From positions 62,001 to 126,000 of the forward strand of contig CAKRUB010000003.1 in the NCBI GenBank assembly GCA_934402375.1: 64,000 bases of DNA, in the 5' to 3' direction. The stretch comes from an uncultured Acetatifactor sp. (GTDB lineage Bacteria; Bacillota; Clostridia; Lachnospirales; Lachnospiraceae). This document shows, one piece after another, positions 50,517-59,748 of this stretch. The translations under genes and the position numbers were made by a program. The notes below the pieces were generated by a model. It did not search any database. It was not told the DNA's origin and was given only the letters and a program-made list of their open reading frames with translations. Within the stretch, counting starts at the first letter, position 1, and each line of letters opens with the position of its first letter.

Positions 50517-51143
50517 ATGAGTGTAAACGGAATTACATCAGCTACCCAGACTACTGCAGCGTATAACTATACGGCTGCCGAAAACACAAAGGTCGCTGGA
50601 AAAGAAACCACAAAGACAGAAAATACTGCCGCTGAGACCGGGGTTGTATATGAGCGCTCCGCAGAAGCTTCCACTGCTTCTACAAAGAAGACCTACAAAC
50701 CCGATACCAACCTGATCAACAAGCTGAAGGCGGATGCCGATGCGCGCACGGCTCAGCTCAGAAGTCTGGTTGAAAAGATGATGTCCGGTCAGACAAATGC
50801 CTACGGCAAGGCAAATGACATCTGGCAGTTCCTGAGAGAGGGAAACTTCACAGTTGACCCTGCGACAAAGGCTCAGGCACAGGCTGACATCGCCGAGGAC
50901 GGTTACTGGGGTGTAAAGCAGACCTCACAGAGAATCCTCGACTTCGCCAATGCTCTGACAGGCGGCGATCCTTCCCAGATCGAGAAGATGCGCAACGCTT
51001 TCAAAAAAGGTTATGAGCGGGCTGAGAAGACATGGGGCGGTAAGCTCCCCGACATTTCCCAGCAGACTTACGATGCCGTAATGAAGGGCTTCGACGACAT
51101 GGCTGCCGCTGCCAACAAGACAAGCACAGAAGTTACAGAATAA
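50517..51143 (+). CDS. Alanine/threonine-rich protein, possibly of the motility regulon
   Basis: 208 residues. The first 55 are low-complexity Thr/Ala (TSATQTTAAYNYTAAENTKV) without a signal peptide, as in flagellar hook or rod proteins. The rest is a helical domain: DIWQFLREGNFTVDPATKAQ, DIAEDGYWGVKQTSQRILDF, DFANALTGGDPSQIEKMRNA. It resembles DUF5610-like domains from memory. AGAGGG precedes ATG 50517. A sigma-D-like promoter lies about 75 bp upstream and a terminator follows, so it is an independent unit. Confidence 0.7.
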   Translation: MSVNGITSATQTTAAYNYTAAENTKVAGKETTKTENTAAETGVVYERSAEASTASTKKTYKPDTNLINKLKADADARTAQLRSLVEKMMSGQTNAYGKANDIWQFLREGNFTVDPATKAQAQADIAEDGYWGVKQTSQRILDFANALTGGDPSQIEKMRNAFKKGYERAEKTWGGKLPDISQQTYDAVMKGFDDMAAAANKTSTEVTE

Positions 51144-51150
51144 AAAGCTT

Positions 51151-51182
51151 CCCCGGTTTTTTACAAACCGGGGATTTTTTTA
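51151..51182 (+). terminator. Terminator after the gene at 50517
   Basis: CCCCGGTTT/AAACCGGGG stem followed by ATTTTTTT. On the other strand it lies just past the sipL stop and may serve both. Confidence 0.92.
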
Positions 51183-51188
51183 GATATT

Positions 51189-52745
51189 TTAGATATTATT
51201 ACTCTTCACAATCAGCAGCTTCTGTCCTGCCTTCACATCATCATTCTCCAAGCCGTTCAATCTTTTTAAGGAATCCACAGACACATAATATTTCTTGCCA
51301 ATATTCCACAGGTTATCCCCATCCTTCACCATGTAGACAACCATGCCCGGCAGGCTGTTCACCTTTGCCGCGTCGAGAGGCGCCACCGTGACCTCACTGA
51401 TCAGTGCAACCGGCACTGTCTTAAAGGCTACGGTGGAAAAACTCAGCACTGCCTTCACGTCCATTTCCTCTCCGTCCAGCATGGTCGCCTGCAGCTGCTC
51501 CACCTCCGCCCGCACGGTTTCGCTGTCCTCCGGCGCAATCTCCGGCACTTCAAGCGTGTACTGGAAGGGGATCTGTGCCTGCGTACATCCGTAGGGATTG
51601 TCGTCCTGCCCCGTAATATATAACAGCTTCACATTCAGGCTTCCCTGAACCAGAATGCCGTTCTCCACGACACTCTGCTGATCCACCGTGACATTTCCCT
51701 CGCTGTGCAGCAGCTGGAGCACATTCCCCGTCTTTACCCGCACATGATCGGCAACCTTCGTCTTTCCCGTGACCCTCGCCAGCAGTCTGCGCAGCTCCGC
51801 CTTGTGTGACACTGTCTCGATCTCATCCGATACGCCGTAGATGTCGGAGATAATGTCAAGCTTCTCCTCCTCGTAAATGCGAATCAGGAAGTCAAGCACT
51901 GCCTCCAGTCCGATACACCGCTCCTCCCCGTCGAGGTCGGGTCGCACAGCAAGCTCCTTCTGTCCCAGCCTGTAACGGATGTCAGGCAGCATCCCCTCCT
52001 TGCAGCCATGACAATCCAATACTCCGGTAAACGGCACCGTCGTCTCAAAGGAACGTATCGGGTGATCTTCTCCTTCCCCCTCATAAAGGATGAAAATATG
52101 CAGATCGCCCGACAGACCAATTTTCTCATCCATGACCTTAAATTCGACGTCTCCCAGAGTGATGTCATCCCATAGAATCTGGAAAATATTCGGGTAGTTG
52201 GACGGCAGCGTCACCTCCTCCTTCAGGCGGAAAATATCATTTTTACAGATAGCAATCTGCGCAAGCTCCAACGGCATCTTGCGGAATTCGGCTCTCTCCT
52301 CCCCATGCAGGGCGACAGGAGCTTCCTCGTCATAAAGCTCCTCCACTCTGGCGGAAAGTGTGACAAGCGACTGCAGGTTCAGTTTTCTGGAATTAATCAT
52401 GCCGACCGTCAGATCCTCCACCTCGCTGTCAACGGAAACGTTGTCTGTCGGCACGGCTCCCCGCATATTGATCTTCTCATCGAAGGGCAGCTTTCCCTCC
52501 AGAACCACAAGGCTGCTGCCGTCCTCCAGCGTGTGATAGAGTACCACATACGCCAGATAGCCCCTGACATTTACAGAATCCGTTCCCGGCTTGATCTCCT
52601 CGACAACCAGCTCTCCCTTCTCAAGATTCAGTGTGTTCACATCCGGCTTACTGTCGGGAATGTTCATATCATCATCCAATGTGAACTGCGTGACCGCCTC
52701 CGTTTTAATGCGATCCATATGTATGTTTCTCTTTATCAGTTCCAC
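51189..52745 (-). CDS. sipL: SipL-like spore coat morphogenesis protein (SPOCS + LysM)
   Basis: 518 residues. Repeated SPOCS/DUF3794 units: VTQFTLDDDMNIPDSKPDVN near the start, then VRGYLAYVVLYHTLEDG, LSGDLHIFILYEGEGEDH, VQGSLNVKLLYITGQDDNPY. A C-terminal LysM (YMVKDGDNLWNIGKKYYVSV). This order and length match SipL of Clostridioides, which binds SpoIVA and drives coat assembly on the forespore. GGAGG lies 7 bases before GTG 52745, my chosen start; the open frame upstream extends into the promoter. A sigma-E-like promoter is present. Confidence 0.85.
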   Translation of the reverse strand: MELIKRNIHMDRIKTEAVTQFTLDDDMNIPDSKPDVNTLNLEKGELVVEEIKPGTDSVNVRGYLAYVVLYHTLEDGSSLVVLEGKLPFDEKINMRGAVPTDNVSVDSEVEDLTVGMINSRKLNLQSLVTLSARVEELYDEEAPVALHGEERAEFRKMPLELAQIAICKNDIFRLKEEVTLPSNYPNIFQILWDDITLGDVEFKVMDEKIGLSGDLHIFILYEGEGEDHPIRSFETTVPFTGVLDCHGCKEGMLPDIRYRLGQKELAVRPDLDGEERCIGLEAVLDFLIRIYEEEKLDIISDIYGVSDEIETVSHKAELRRLLARVTGKTKVADHVRVKTGNVLQLLHSEGNVTVDQQSVVENGILVQGSLNVKLLYITGQDDNPYGCTQAQIPFQYTLEVPEIAPEDSETVRAEVEQLQATMLDGEEMDVKAVLSFSTVAFKTVPVALISEVTVAPLDAAKVNSLPGMVVYMVKDGDNLWNIGKKYYVSVDSLKRLNGLENDDVKAGQKLLIVKSNNI

Positions 52746-52778
52746 AAAAATACCTCCACATATATACTGGTATAAGTA

Positions 52779-52807
52779 TATATATGAAGGTACTCTCAAG
52801 GTTATTC
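52779..52807 (-). promoter_or_regulatory. Sigma-E-like promoter of sipL, at the pyrD 3' end
   Basis: GAATAAC, 14-bp spacer, CATATATA on the minus strand (consensus KMATATT-N14-CATACAHT: 5 of 7 and 6 of 8). The -35 covers the pyrD stop codon. Downstream, ATATATACT/AGTATATAT can form a hairpin just before the ribosome binding site. Confidence 0.55.
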
Positions 52808-53710
52808 TTGTACTGCGCCGATCAGTTCGGTAACATTTTCAACACCGTAGCGTTCCATATAATTTTCAATTCCTTCGACCACTTCCACCGTCGCGTAGGG
52901 ATTGACAAAATTCATTGCACCGATGCTGACCGCGCTGGCTCCCGCCAGAAGGAATTCAACGGCATCCTCCGCTGTGGCAATGCCGCCCATTCCGATGATA
53001 GGAATTTTCACCGCGTGTGCCGCCTGATAAACCATGCGGACGGCGATTGGCTTTATCGCGGGGCCGCTCATCCCTCCGGTCTTGTTTGCGATTGCAAACT
53101 TGCGTTTATGAATATCTATCTTCATTCCGGTGATTGTATTAATCAGAGACAGTGCGTCCGCACCTGCTGCCTCCGCTGCCTTCGCCATCTCCGTGATGTC
53201 GGTGACATTCGGGCTTAGCTTCATGATCACCGGCTGTTTCGCATGGCGCTTGATCTCCTGCGTAATGCCAAACAGTGCATCTGCCTTCTGACCGAAAGCA
53301 ATCGCCCCCTCCTTGACATTCGGACAGGACACATTGATTTCCAGCATGGAGACCGCCGCTTCCTCGCCCAACCGTTCCACGACCTCCACATAATCCTCCA
53401 CCGTCTTGCCGCAGACATTGACAATGACCTTTGTGTCAAACTGCTTTAGAAATGGAATGTCTCTCTCCACAAAGACATCAATGCCGGGGTTCTGAAGTCC
53501 GATTGCATTCAACATGCCTCCATAGACCTCAGCGACACGGGGCGTCGGATTTCCCGGCCATGGCACATTTGCCACACCCTTTGTCACAACCGCGCCAAGC
53601 CTGTTCAAATCTACAAATTCGGAATATTCCATACCGGAGCCAAAGGTTCCGGACGCTGTCATAACGGGATTTTTGAAATCCACTCCCGCAATCGTTACCT
53701 GTGTGTTCAT
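52802..53710 (-). CDS. pyrD: Dihydroorotate dehydrogenase B, catalytic subunit
   Basis: 302 residues, class 1B. FMN-binding N-terminus NPVMTASGTFGSGMEY; catalytic Cys loop SMLEINVSCPNVKEGAIAFG, with Cys as class 1 enzymes require; GMSGPAIKPIAVRMVY and PIIGMGGIATAEDAVEFLLA bind phosphate. Works as a complex with PyrK, encoded 16 bp upstream, passing electrons to NAD. Fourth step of UMP synthesis. Confidence 0.97.
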   Translation of the reverse strand: MNTQVTIAGVDFKNPVMTASGTFGSGMEYSEFVDLNRLGAVVTKGVANVPWPGNPTPRVAEVYGGMLNAIGLQNPGIDVFVERDIPFLKQFDTKVIVNVCGKTVEDYVEVVERLGEEAAVSMLEINVSCPNVKEGAIAFGQKADALFGITQEIKRHAKQPVIMKLSPNVTDITEMAKAAEAAGADALSLINTITGMKIDIHKRKFAIANKTGGMSGPAIKPIAVRMVYQAAHAVKIPIIGMGGIATAEDAVEFLLAGASAVSIGAMNFVNPYATVEVVEGIENYMERYGVENVTELIGAVQE

Positions 53711-53726
53711 AGACGCTTCTCCTCCC

Positions 53727-54497
53727 TTAAATCTCTACATCTGCCGCATCAAATACCGGTCCGTCGGTACAGATACGCGCATTGTGTACATGAGAGTGGT
53801 GGTCGATCTCCTTCGTCTTCACAACACAGCCCAGACAGGCTCCAACACCGCACGCCATATGCTCTTCCAGCGAAATGTACGCCTTGATATGATGCTCCGC
53901 GGCATATGTCTTAATCGCCCGGAGCATCGGCATCGGACCGCAGGCATAGATCAGTTCCGCATCCAGCGCATTCTCCCGGATCGCATCCAAGACATTGCCG
54001 CATGTTCCCACGCTGCCGTCCTCCGTGGCAATATAAACCTTGCCGTATTTTTCAAAGTCTTCCTTTAAGAAGGTTTTGGCGTCGCGGTATCCCATGATGA
54101 TCTGCTTATCCGCCTTCATCTGCTTCGCCAGCTCCAGAATCGGCGGCACTCCGATTCCGCCGCCCATCAGGAATACCTTCTTCCCTTCCGCCTCCTCCAG
54201 CGGAAAGCCGTTCCCCAGCGTTCCGAGAACGGAAATGGAGTCGCCCGCCTGATACCCGGAAAACTCCGTGGTTCCGGCTCCTGCGATACGATAGACGATC
54301 CTGAGCGCCTTTCTGTCCTCCCGCACCTCACAAATACTGATCGGGCGGGGCAGCAGGGTGCTCCTGTCCTTCGGGTAAATACAGAGGAACTGTCCGGGCT
54401 TCGCCTGTTCTGCCAGTGACGTTTCTATCCACATATCAAAAATCGAAGACGCCGTCTCCCTCTGCGAAATGACTCTTGCGGTCTGCTTTTGCTTCAT
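53727..54497 (-). CDS. pyrK: Dihydroorotate dehydrogenase B, electron transfer subunit
   Basis: 256 residues. FAD-binding RPISICEV motif (LLPRPISICEVREDRKALRI), NAD-binding GGGIGVPPILELAKQM, and a C-terminal [2Fe-2S] cluster: HMACGVGACLGCVVKTKEID plus a Cys in ARICTDGPVF. Pairs with PyrD downstream. Upstream there is a toxin-antitoxin pair instead of the further pyr genes usual in this family. Confidence 0.96.
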   Translation of the reverse strand: MKQKQTARVISQRETASSIFDMWIETSLAEQAKPGQFLCIYPKDRSTLLPRPISICEVREDRKALRIVYRIAGAGTTEFSGYQAGDSISVLGTLGNGFPLEEAEGKKVFLMGGGIGVPPILELAKQMKADKQIIMGYRDAKTFLKEDFEKYGKVYIATEDGSVGTCGNVLDAIRENALDAELIYACGPMPMLRAIKTYAAEHHIKAYISLEEHMACGVGACLGCVVKTKEIDHHSHVHNARICTDGPVFDAADVEI

Positions 54498-54542
54498 ATT
54501 TTATTCGATGCCTTTCTCCCACAGCTATAGGTGGGTTTTATC

Positions 54543-54845
54543 TTACAAATTCCGTCCCTGATACTGTATTGTTATCAAATACACTGTTTCGCTCGTTTCT
54601 TCAATGCGAAAAATGACAATGTAATTATCGATCAGCAGCTGTCTGTAACCCTTTCCAGCATACCGTCCCTCATTACGCTCCTGATGCGACTGTGGGAAGG
54701 TATCCAGACTTAAAACAGCTTTCTTTATTCGATCAACCTGTCCCTTTGCATTTTCCGGGGCTAACTTCTCGTTTGCAATATATTCATAAATATTGTCTAA
54801 CTCGCGTATTGCTCTTGGAGTAATCTTTACCTTGTATTTATCCAA
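54543..54845 (-). CDS. RelE/ParE-family toxin (YoeB/Txe-like context)
   Basis: 100 residues from TTG 54845: LDKYKVKITPRAIRELDNIY, helical hairpin ENAKGQVDRIKKAVLSLDTF, then GKGYRQLLIDNYIVIFRIEE and VYLITIQYQGRNL. The R-x-L...Y-x-V-x-Y/F-R-I pattern is that of RelE/ParE toxins. GGAG lies about 10 bases before the TTG, which overlaps the antitoxin stop by 8 bases. An ATG 39 bases upstream would add residues without similarity. Confidence 0.85.
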   Translation of the reverse strand: MDKYKVKITPRAIRELDNIYEYIANEKLAPENAKGQVDRIKKAVLSLDTFPQSHQERNEGRYAGKGYRQLLIDNYIVIFRIEETSETVYLITIQYQGRNL

Positions 54846-55101
54846 AATGCTTTTTCTCCAATTCTGCAAAAACGGTATCGGCATCGACTGCCTCTGCTCC
54901 GTTTGCGACATCCTGCTCTGACTCATAGATAGCTTGGTCGATACGGTTCATTCTTGCAAATTTGTCATATAATTCACTACTCATTACCACCAAGTCGCTA
55001 TATCCGTTTTTCGTAATAAAAATAGGTTCCTGTTCCTTGTGTGCAATATTGGAAATCTCAGTTGTATTGCGCAAATCCCTGATAGGCATAATAAGTGGCA
55101 T
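54838..55101 (-). CDS. Phd/YefM-family antitoxin
   Basis: 87 residues: MPIRDLRNTTEISNIAHKEQ at the N-terminus (the Phd/YefM DNA-binding dimer domain), EPIFITKNGYSDLVVMSSEL, and an acidic C-terminal helix that would wrap the toxin. AGGAG precedes ATG 55101. The pair lies between pyrK and the amidohydrolase operon terminator and is probably autoregulated. Confidence 0.9.
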   Translation of the reverse strand: MPLIMPIRDLRNTTEISNIAHKEQEPIFITKNGYSDLVVMSSELYDKFARMNRIDQAIYESEQDVANGAEAVDADTVFAELEKKHFG

Positions 55102-55190
55102 AGTATCCGCTCCTTTCTACAACGCAATTATAGCATAATTATGACACAAACACAATAAAAATATGCGTCAGTATAACTGGTTGGTTTTAT

Positions 55191-55222
55191 CAAAACAAAA
55201 AGGACAGAATTCTATCCTGTCC
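55191..55222 (-). terminator. Terminator of the ABC importer / amidohydrolase operon
   Basis: GGACAG/CTGTCC stem with 9-nt loop on the minus strand, followed by TTTTTGTTTTG. Confidence 0.8.
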
Positions 55223-55283
55223 CTTTCTACTGTCCTTATCATCACATGCTTCCGGTAGTATATGCATGTAGTCTCTGCATCAA

Positions 55284-56726
55284 TTAATCCGGAATTACGG
55301 GGCGTGCATCCTTCGGAATCGGACATACAAAGCCCTCCGCGGTGCGCATTTCAAACTCCGCCCTCGCCCGCTCGAGCAGCTCCGGCTTCCGAAACAGATC
55401 AACAGCTCCCATTGCCAGCACCTTCCCCGCATACTCTGCTGCCTTATGACCGATTTCCGTACGGTCACAGGACACATTCTGCCAGCTGTGTCCGGGGCAT
55501 CCATTCGGCCAGGACGCCACATGAATCTGCACCGTAGGCGTCAGCCAGCTGACATCACCCACATCGGTAGATCCCGGTTCAAAAGCATCTCCCTGATACT
55601 GCGGCAATAAAAACTGATTCATGGAATGTCCGAATTCCTGTCTCAGCTTTGCTACCTCCCGATGTATTCCGGTGTCATTTGCCGCGCCGATCCCGGGCAC
55701 TGCATCGCTGCCGGAATAAGTCTTTGCAAGAGCATCCGCATAGCAAAGCTCCTCCTCTGTGTAAGTCGGAACGCCCAGCTGTTCAAAGTTCTCATACATC
55801 ACGCTCTCCAGCACATGGTTGGTCACGGTATCTGCACATCCATCGATAAATTTCCGCTCGTAAGAGGTCTCCGTCATCAGCGCAGCGCCCTCTGCGATTT
55901 TATCGACTCTCGCCTGTAATTCCACCGCCTCTGCCACATGATTAGAGCGCACCATATAAAGCACCGATGCCTTGGGCTGCACCACATTGGGGCTGACTCC
56001 TCCGGCATCTGTAATGGCGTAGTGGACACGCGCACGGTCACTCATATGCTCCCGTAGGAACTGCACGCCGATATTCATCAGTTCCACCGCATCCAAAGCG
56101 CTTCTCCCCTTTTCGGGCGCACCGGATGCATGGGAAGCTATACCCGTAAACTTATACTGTACCTGAATACAGGAGTTGGAAGACCCCGTCACAACCTCGT
56201 TGCTGTCATGCGGATGCCAGGTAAGCGCCGCATCCAGATCCTTCCAGACACCGTCCCGCGCCATAAACGCTTTGGCTGCACCGCCCTCTTCTCCGGGACA
56301 TCCGTAGAGGATCACCGTTCCGGGACACTTTGTCTCCTGCAGGAATGCCTTCACACCGATTGCCGCTGCCATGGCTCCCGCGCCGAGAAGATTATGACCA
56401 CAGCCATGACCGTTCCCGCCTGCAACGATCTCCTCCTGCTTCAGACTGCCACTCTTCTGTGACAGACCGGAAAGAGCATCATACTCTGCCAGAATCCCAA
56501 TGACAGGTCTGCCACTGCCAAAGCTTGCACAGAAGGCAGTCTCAATACCTGCAATGCCCTTCTGTACCTGAAAGCCCTCCTTCTCCAGAGTCTCGCAATA
56601 GAGAGCAGCCGACTTGTATTCCTGCAGCGAAAGCTCGGCATATTCCCATATTTTATCCGCTGTGCCCGCAATTAAAGGAGCCTTCTGATTAATCGCATCG
56701 ATTACAATTTGTTTTTCCCTTGTCAT
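55284..56726 (-). CDS. M20-family amidohydrolase, AbgB-like
   Basis: 480 residues. Metal-binding GGNGHGCGHNLLGAGAMAAA near residue 100, GCPGEEGGAAKAFMARDG, ALTWHPHDSNEVVTGSS, and lid domain TGIASHASGAPEKGRSALDA with the conserved His. Closest in wording to AbgB (p-aminobenzoyl-glutamate hydrolase subunit B) and related aminoacylases. ATG 56726 follows AAGGTGG. Last gene of the operon behind a complete amino-acid ABC importer, so the importer may bring in an N-acyl amino acid or dipeptide that this enzyme splits. Confidence 0.88.
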   Translation of the reverse strand: MTREKQIVIDAINQKAPLIAGTADKIWEYAELSLQEYKSAALYCETLEKEGFQVQKGIAGIETAFCASFGSGRPVIGILAEYDALSGLSQKSGSLKQEEIVAGGNGHGCGHNLLGAGAMAAAIGVKAFLQETKCPGTVILYGCPGEEGGAAKAFMARDGVWKDLDAALTWHPHDSNEVVTGSSNSCIQVQYKFTGIASHASGAPEKGRSALDAVELMNIGVQFLREHMSDRARVHYAITDAGGVSPNVVQPKASVLYMVRSNHVAEAVELQARVDKIAEGAALMTETSYERKFIDGCADTVTNHVLESVMYENFEQLGVPTYTEEELCYADALAKTYSGSDAVPGIGAANDTGIHREVAKLRQEFGHSMNQFLLPQYQGDAFEPGSTDVGDVSWLTPTVQIHVASWPNGCPGHSWQNVSCDRTEIGHKAAEYAGKVLAMGAVDLFRKPELLERARAEFEMRTAEGFVCPIPKDARPVIPD

Positions 56727-56737
56727 CCTTACCACCT

Positions 56738-57514
56738 TTATAATACCTTTGACAGAAAATCCTGCAGTCTTGCACTCTTCGGATGCTCAAAAATATCCTC
56801 CGGCGTGCCCTCTTCAATCAGCATTCCGTCCGCCATGAACAATACCCGGTTGCCAACCTCCCTTGCAAATCCCATCTCATGGGTTACAACCACCATTGTC
56901 ATGCCGTCCTTCGCCAGCTTTTTCATAACATCCAGAACCTCACCGACCATCTCCGGGTCAAGTGCAGAGGTCGGCTCGTCAAAAAGCATCACGTTCGGCT
57001 CCATAGCCAGAGCACGGACAATCGCCACACGCTGCTTCTGCCCGCCGGAAAGCTGAATGGGATAGGCATTGGCCCGGTCCTTTAATCCGACACGATCCAG
57101 AAGCTCCAGCGCCTTCTTTTCCGCCTCTTCCTTGCTCACGCCCTTGACCTTCATAGGCGCAAGCGTCATGTTATCCAGAATGGTCATATGAGGGAACAGA
57201 TTAAAATGCTGGAAAACCATTCCCATCTTCTGACGCAGTTTATCTATATCCAGCCGAACCGTTTTTCCGCTTTCATCCTTGTACTTCTTCTTGGTAATAT
57301 CAATTCCTTCAAATATGATGCTTCCGCCGGTAGGCTCCTCCAGCAGGTTCAGGCTGCGCAGGAACGTGGATTTACCGGAGCCGGAAGGTCCGATTACCAC
57401 GCATACATCGCCGGAATGAATCTCTGTCGAGACGCCGTCTAATGCCTTGATAGCATTGCCATGATAATGTTTCTTCAAATCTTTTACTTCGATCAGGTTA
57501 TCTCTTGTCGCCAT
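56738..57514 (-). CDS. Polar amino-acid ABC transporter, ATPase
   Basis: 258 residues. Walker [16 protein letters not shown], signature [16 protein letters not shown], Walker [16 protein letters not shown]-loop VVTHEMGFA. GlnQ/ArtP type. Has a small insertion ([20 protein letters not shown]) between Walker A and Q-loop common in this subgroup. Start ATG 57514 overlaps the permease gene by 17 bases. Confidence 0.95.
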   Translation of the reverse strand: MATRDNLIEVKDLKKHYHGNAIKALDGVSTEIHSGDVCVVIGPSGSGKSTFLRSLNLLEEPTGGSIIFEGIDITKKKYKDESGKTVRLDIDKLRQKMGMVFQHFNLFPHMTILDNMTLAPMKVKGVSKEEAEKKALELLDRVGLKDRANAYPIQLSGGQKQRVAIVRALAMEPNVMLFDEPTSALDPEMVGEVLDVMKKLAKDGMTMVVVTHEMGFAREVGNRVLFMADGMLIEEGTPEDIFEHPKSARLQDFLSKVL

Positions 57515-58283
57515 GGCTCATTCTCCTTTCAAAGTAAGCGATTAATTTGGAAGTCGGGAAGCACAGGCAAAAATAAATCGCCGTTGCCACCAGCAGTGGC
57601 TCAATGATAACAAAGGTTGCACCTTTTACGGCATTTACTGCCGACATAATATCCTGAACACCAATCGTGTAGGTGATTGCTGACTCTTTAATAATAACAA
57701 CGAACTCGTTCGCTATTGCCGGAAGAATATTCTTCAATGCCTGCGGCAGAATAATGTACCGCAGATTCTGTCCCTGTGAAAGCCCCAGAGACCGCGCCGC
57801 TTCCGTCTGTCCGCCGTCAATCGACTGAATGCCGGAACGGATGATCTCACACAGATAAGCGCCGGAATTCATGCCCAAAGCGATTACGCCGGGGAAGAAA
57901 CGATTAAATTTAATGAAGCCGAACATGTTAAAGGATGGGAGCTTAATCATCCCGAAGACACCGAAATAGATGATAAAAATCTGTACAATGACCGGTGTGG
58001 ATCTCAAAATCTCAACATATGCTGTCGCAAGAAAAGAAAGAGGATTAAATCTACTGAGCACAGCCAAAAATCCCTTCTCTCTCTGATGACCTTCCTTATC
58101 GATTCCCAGAGAACGAAACGGCCGGACATTCGACATTCTCATAAGCGCCAGTACAAGCGCCAGACAAAATCCGATTGCCACCGTAAACAGCGAAAGCAAT
58201 ACCGTAACCAGAACTCCCTGCTTGAACAACACTGCATAGGGCGCAATCTTGGAGAAATTTGACCATTTAATAAATTGATCCAT
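57498..58283 (-). CDS. Polar amino-acid ABC transporter, permease
   Basis: 261 residues with about five membrane helices. [20 protein letters not shown] begins the His/Glu/Gln/Arg/opine permease domain; the cytoplasmic coupling loop is [20 protein letters not shown] (EAA motif). AGGAGG is 3 and 6 bases before ATGs 58286 and 58283; I take the second. Partners: ATPase downstream, binding protein upstream. Confidence 0.93.
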   Translation of the reverse strand: MDQFIKWSNFSKIAPYAVLFKQGVLVTVLLSLFTVAIGFCLALVLALMRMSNVRPFRSLGIDKEGHQREKGFLAVLSRFNPLSFLATAYVEILRSTPVIVQIFIIYFGVFGMIKLPSFNMFGFIKFNRFFPGVIALGMNSGAYLCEIIRSGIQSIDGGQTEAARSLGLSQGQNLRYIILPQALKNILPAIANEFVVIIKESAITYTIGVQDIMSAVNAVKGATFVIIEPLLVATAIYFCLCFPTSKLIAYFERRMSHGDKR

Positions 58284-58324
58284 CATAACCCTCCTTCTTG
58301 TATGATTTATCCAGATAGTGAAAT

Positions 58325-58346
58325 TCCTCCCCGTTTCCGGGGAGGA
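58325..58346 (-). terminator. Intra-operon hairpin between binding protein and permease genes
   Basis: TCCTCCCCG/CGGGGAGGA with a 4-nt loop and no U-tract. Such stems behind binding-protein genes usually protect the 5' mRNA and raise binding-protein yield relative to the permease. Confidence 0.7.
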
Positions 58347-58378
58347 GTCTACTTGCAAAATCCAAAGTATTCCCAGAA

Positions 58379-59233
58379 TTACTGAACGTTTCCGTTCTCA
58401 TCCAACAGACCTTCGTAGGTATTTCCGGAAGCCAGTTCATTCGCTTCTGCAACAAATCTGTCCATCGATCCGTCTTTAATTGCTGCTGCAATCGCTTCGT
58501 TGACGGCATTCTTAAGAGCTTCATTGCCTTTCTTGATACCTACAGCAGAACCCGCTACATCATAGGGAACGTCCAGAACCAGTGTAAGCTCGGGGTAGTT
58601 TGTCTTATAGCTCTCTGCAACTGCGGTCTCGATGAAAGCAGCATCCATCTTACCGCCAATTAACTCACTGATCAGATCAGTCACCTTCGGCAGTGCAACA
58701 ATGTCAGCATTGGGAGTATTCTCATTCGCCAGATCCATCTGGATGGAACCGATCTGCGCGCCGACAGAAATCTCCGGCTTGTTCACGTCATCAAAGCTCT
58801 TAATGGAATCCGCCTTGTCAGCTACGGTAACGAGTGACTGACCTCCCTGATAATAAATATCCGAGAAATCCATTGCATCGGCACGGGTAGGGTCGGGTGA
58901 CAGTCCTGCAAGCCCCAGATCAACGTTTCCGGTAGCCAGCTCGCTGAGCACTCCATCGAAGTCCATAGGAATTACCTCCAGCTCAAGTCCCATGTAGTCT
59001 GCAATATAGCTGGCAATTGCCATATCAAAGCCTGCAAGGGTAGGCGCTCCGTCCTCACCGATTGCATAAAATTCATAAGGTGCAAAGTCCGGGCTGGTAG
59101 CAACCGTCAGCTTTCCCGCCGTAACAGTCTCTACTCCGGATGCCTTTCCAGAAGCATCGCCTGATTTTCCGCATCCTGCCATAGCTGCAACCATGCATAC
59201 GGACATCAGAACTGCAAGCATTTTCTTTTTCAT
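58379..59233 (-). CDS. Polar amino-acid ABC transporter, substrate-binding lipoprotein
   Basis: 284 residues. Lipoprotein signal MKKKMLAVLMSVCMVAAMAG with Cys next. SBP family 3 fold: LTVATSPDFAPYEFYAIGED, FDMAIASYIADYMGLELEVI, DLGLAGLSPDPTRADAMDFS. Binds the imported substrate outside the cell. AGGAGG lies before ATG 59233. First gene of the operon SBP-permease-ATPase-amidohydrolase; substrate not decided by sequence. Confidence 0.95.
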   Translation of the reverse strand: MKKKMLAVLMSVCMVAAMAGCGKSGDASGKASGVETVTAGKLTVATSPDFAPYEFYAIGEDGAPTLAGFDMAIASYIADYMGLELEVIPMDFDGVLSELATGNVDLGLAGLSPDPTRADAMDFSDIYYQGGQSLVTVADKADSIKSFDDVNKPEISVGAQIGSIQMDLANENTPNADIVALPKVTDLISELIGGKMDAAFIETAVAESYKTNYPELTLVLDVPYDVAGSAVGIKKGNEALKNAVNEAIAAAIKDGSMDRFVAEANELASGNTYEGLLDENGNVQ

Positions 59234-59276
59234 AATATCTCCTCCTTAAAATATACAGAAATTTGCATATTTATTA

Positions 59277-59317
59277 TATACATGTATACATTATATCCCT
59301 TTTTATCCATTTGGCAA
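59277..59317 (-). promoter_or_regulatory. Promoter and palindrome upstream of the ABC operon
   Basis: TTGCCA, 16-bp spacer, TATAAT on the minus strand. The perfect palindrome TATACATGTATA begins right after the -10 at the expected start point and is a likely repressor site. Confidence 0.65.
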
Positions 59318-59468
59318 GATATTTTTTACTATAATTAGAACCATTGGAAAAAACACAAAAAAAAATTGCAGAGACGGGGAACTCTGATCCCATCCGTGCA
59401 ATCCATTCTTGTCCGTTTCTTACTATCAGCTTATAATAGCCAGCTTCCTGTGAAACGCATAATATACA

Positions 59469-59565
59469 TGATTGGGGTGTCAAAAGGGGGTGGAACTTTT
59501 AAAGTTTTTTCGCTATTGGCACATTTTTGTTATTGTTTACGAGTGAACTTTTGACACCCTAATCA
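59469..59565. repeat. 97-bp element with 18-bp inverted ends
   Basis: TGATTGGGGTGTCAAAAG at the left and CTTTTGACACCCTAATCA at the right (17 of 18 complementary). AT-rich interior, no gene. MITE-like; together with 59633-59698 it fills most of the spacer between the ABC operon and the peptide gene. Confidence 0.65.
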
Positions 59566-59632
59566 CATATATCTCTACAGGCTTTATTTTTTCGCCTGCA
59601 AATAAATTATACCACACAAAGGGATAAATAAA

Positions 59633-59698
59633 AAGGGGACAGAGTTGTTCCAACTTTTTGACACAAACCGTCGAAAAGTTGGAACAACTCTGTCCCTT
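59633..59698. repeat. Long REP-like hairpin
   Basis: Arms of about 29 nt (AAGGGGACAGAGTTGTTCCA... and its complement) with a 7-nt loop; one bulged G and one mismatch. GGGGACAGAGTTG-type palindromes are known near REP-associated tyrosine transposases in many genomes; none is encoded in this window. Confidence 0.75.
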
Positions 59699-59748
59699 GT
59701 ACGTGCCGTTTTTTTGTTCTATTTTGAAGAAAAAAAGGAGATGTTAAT

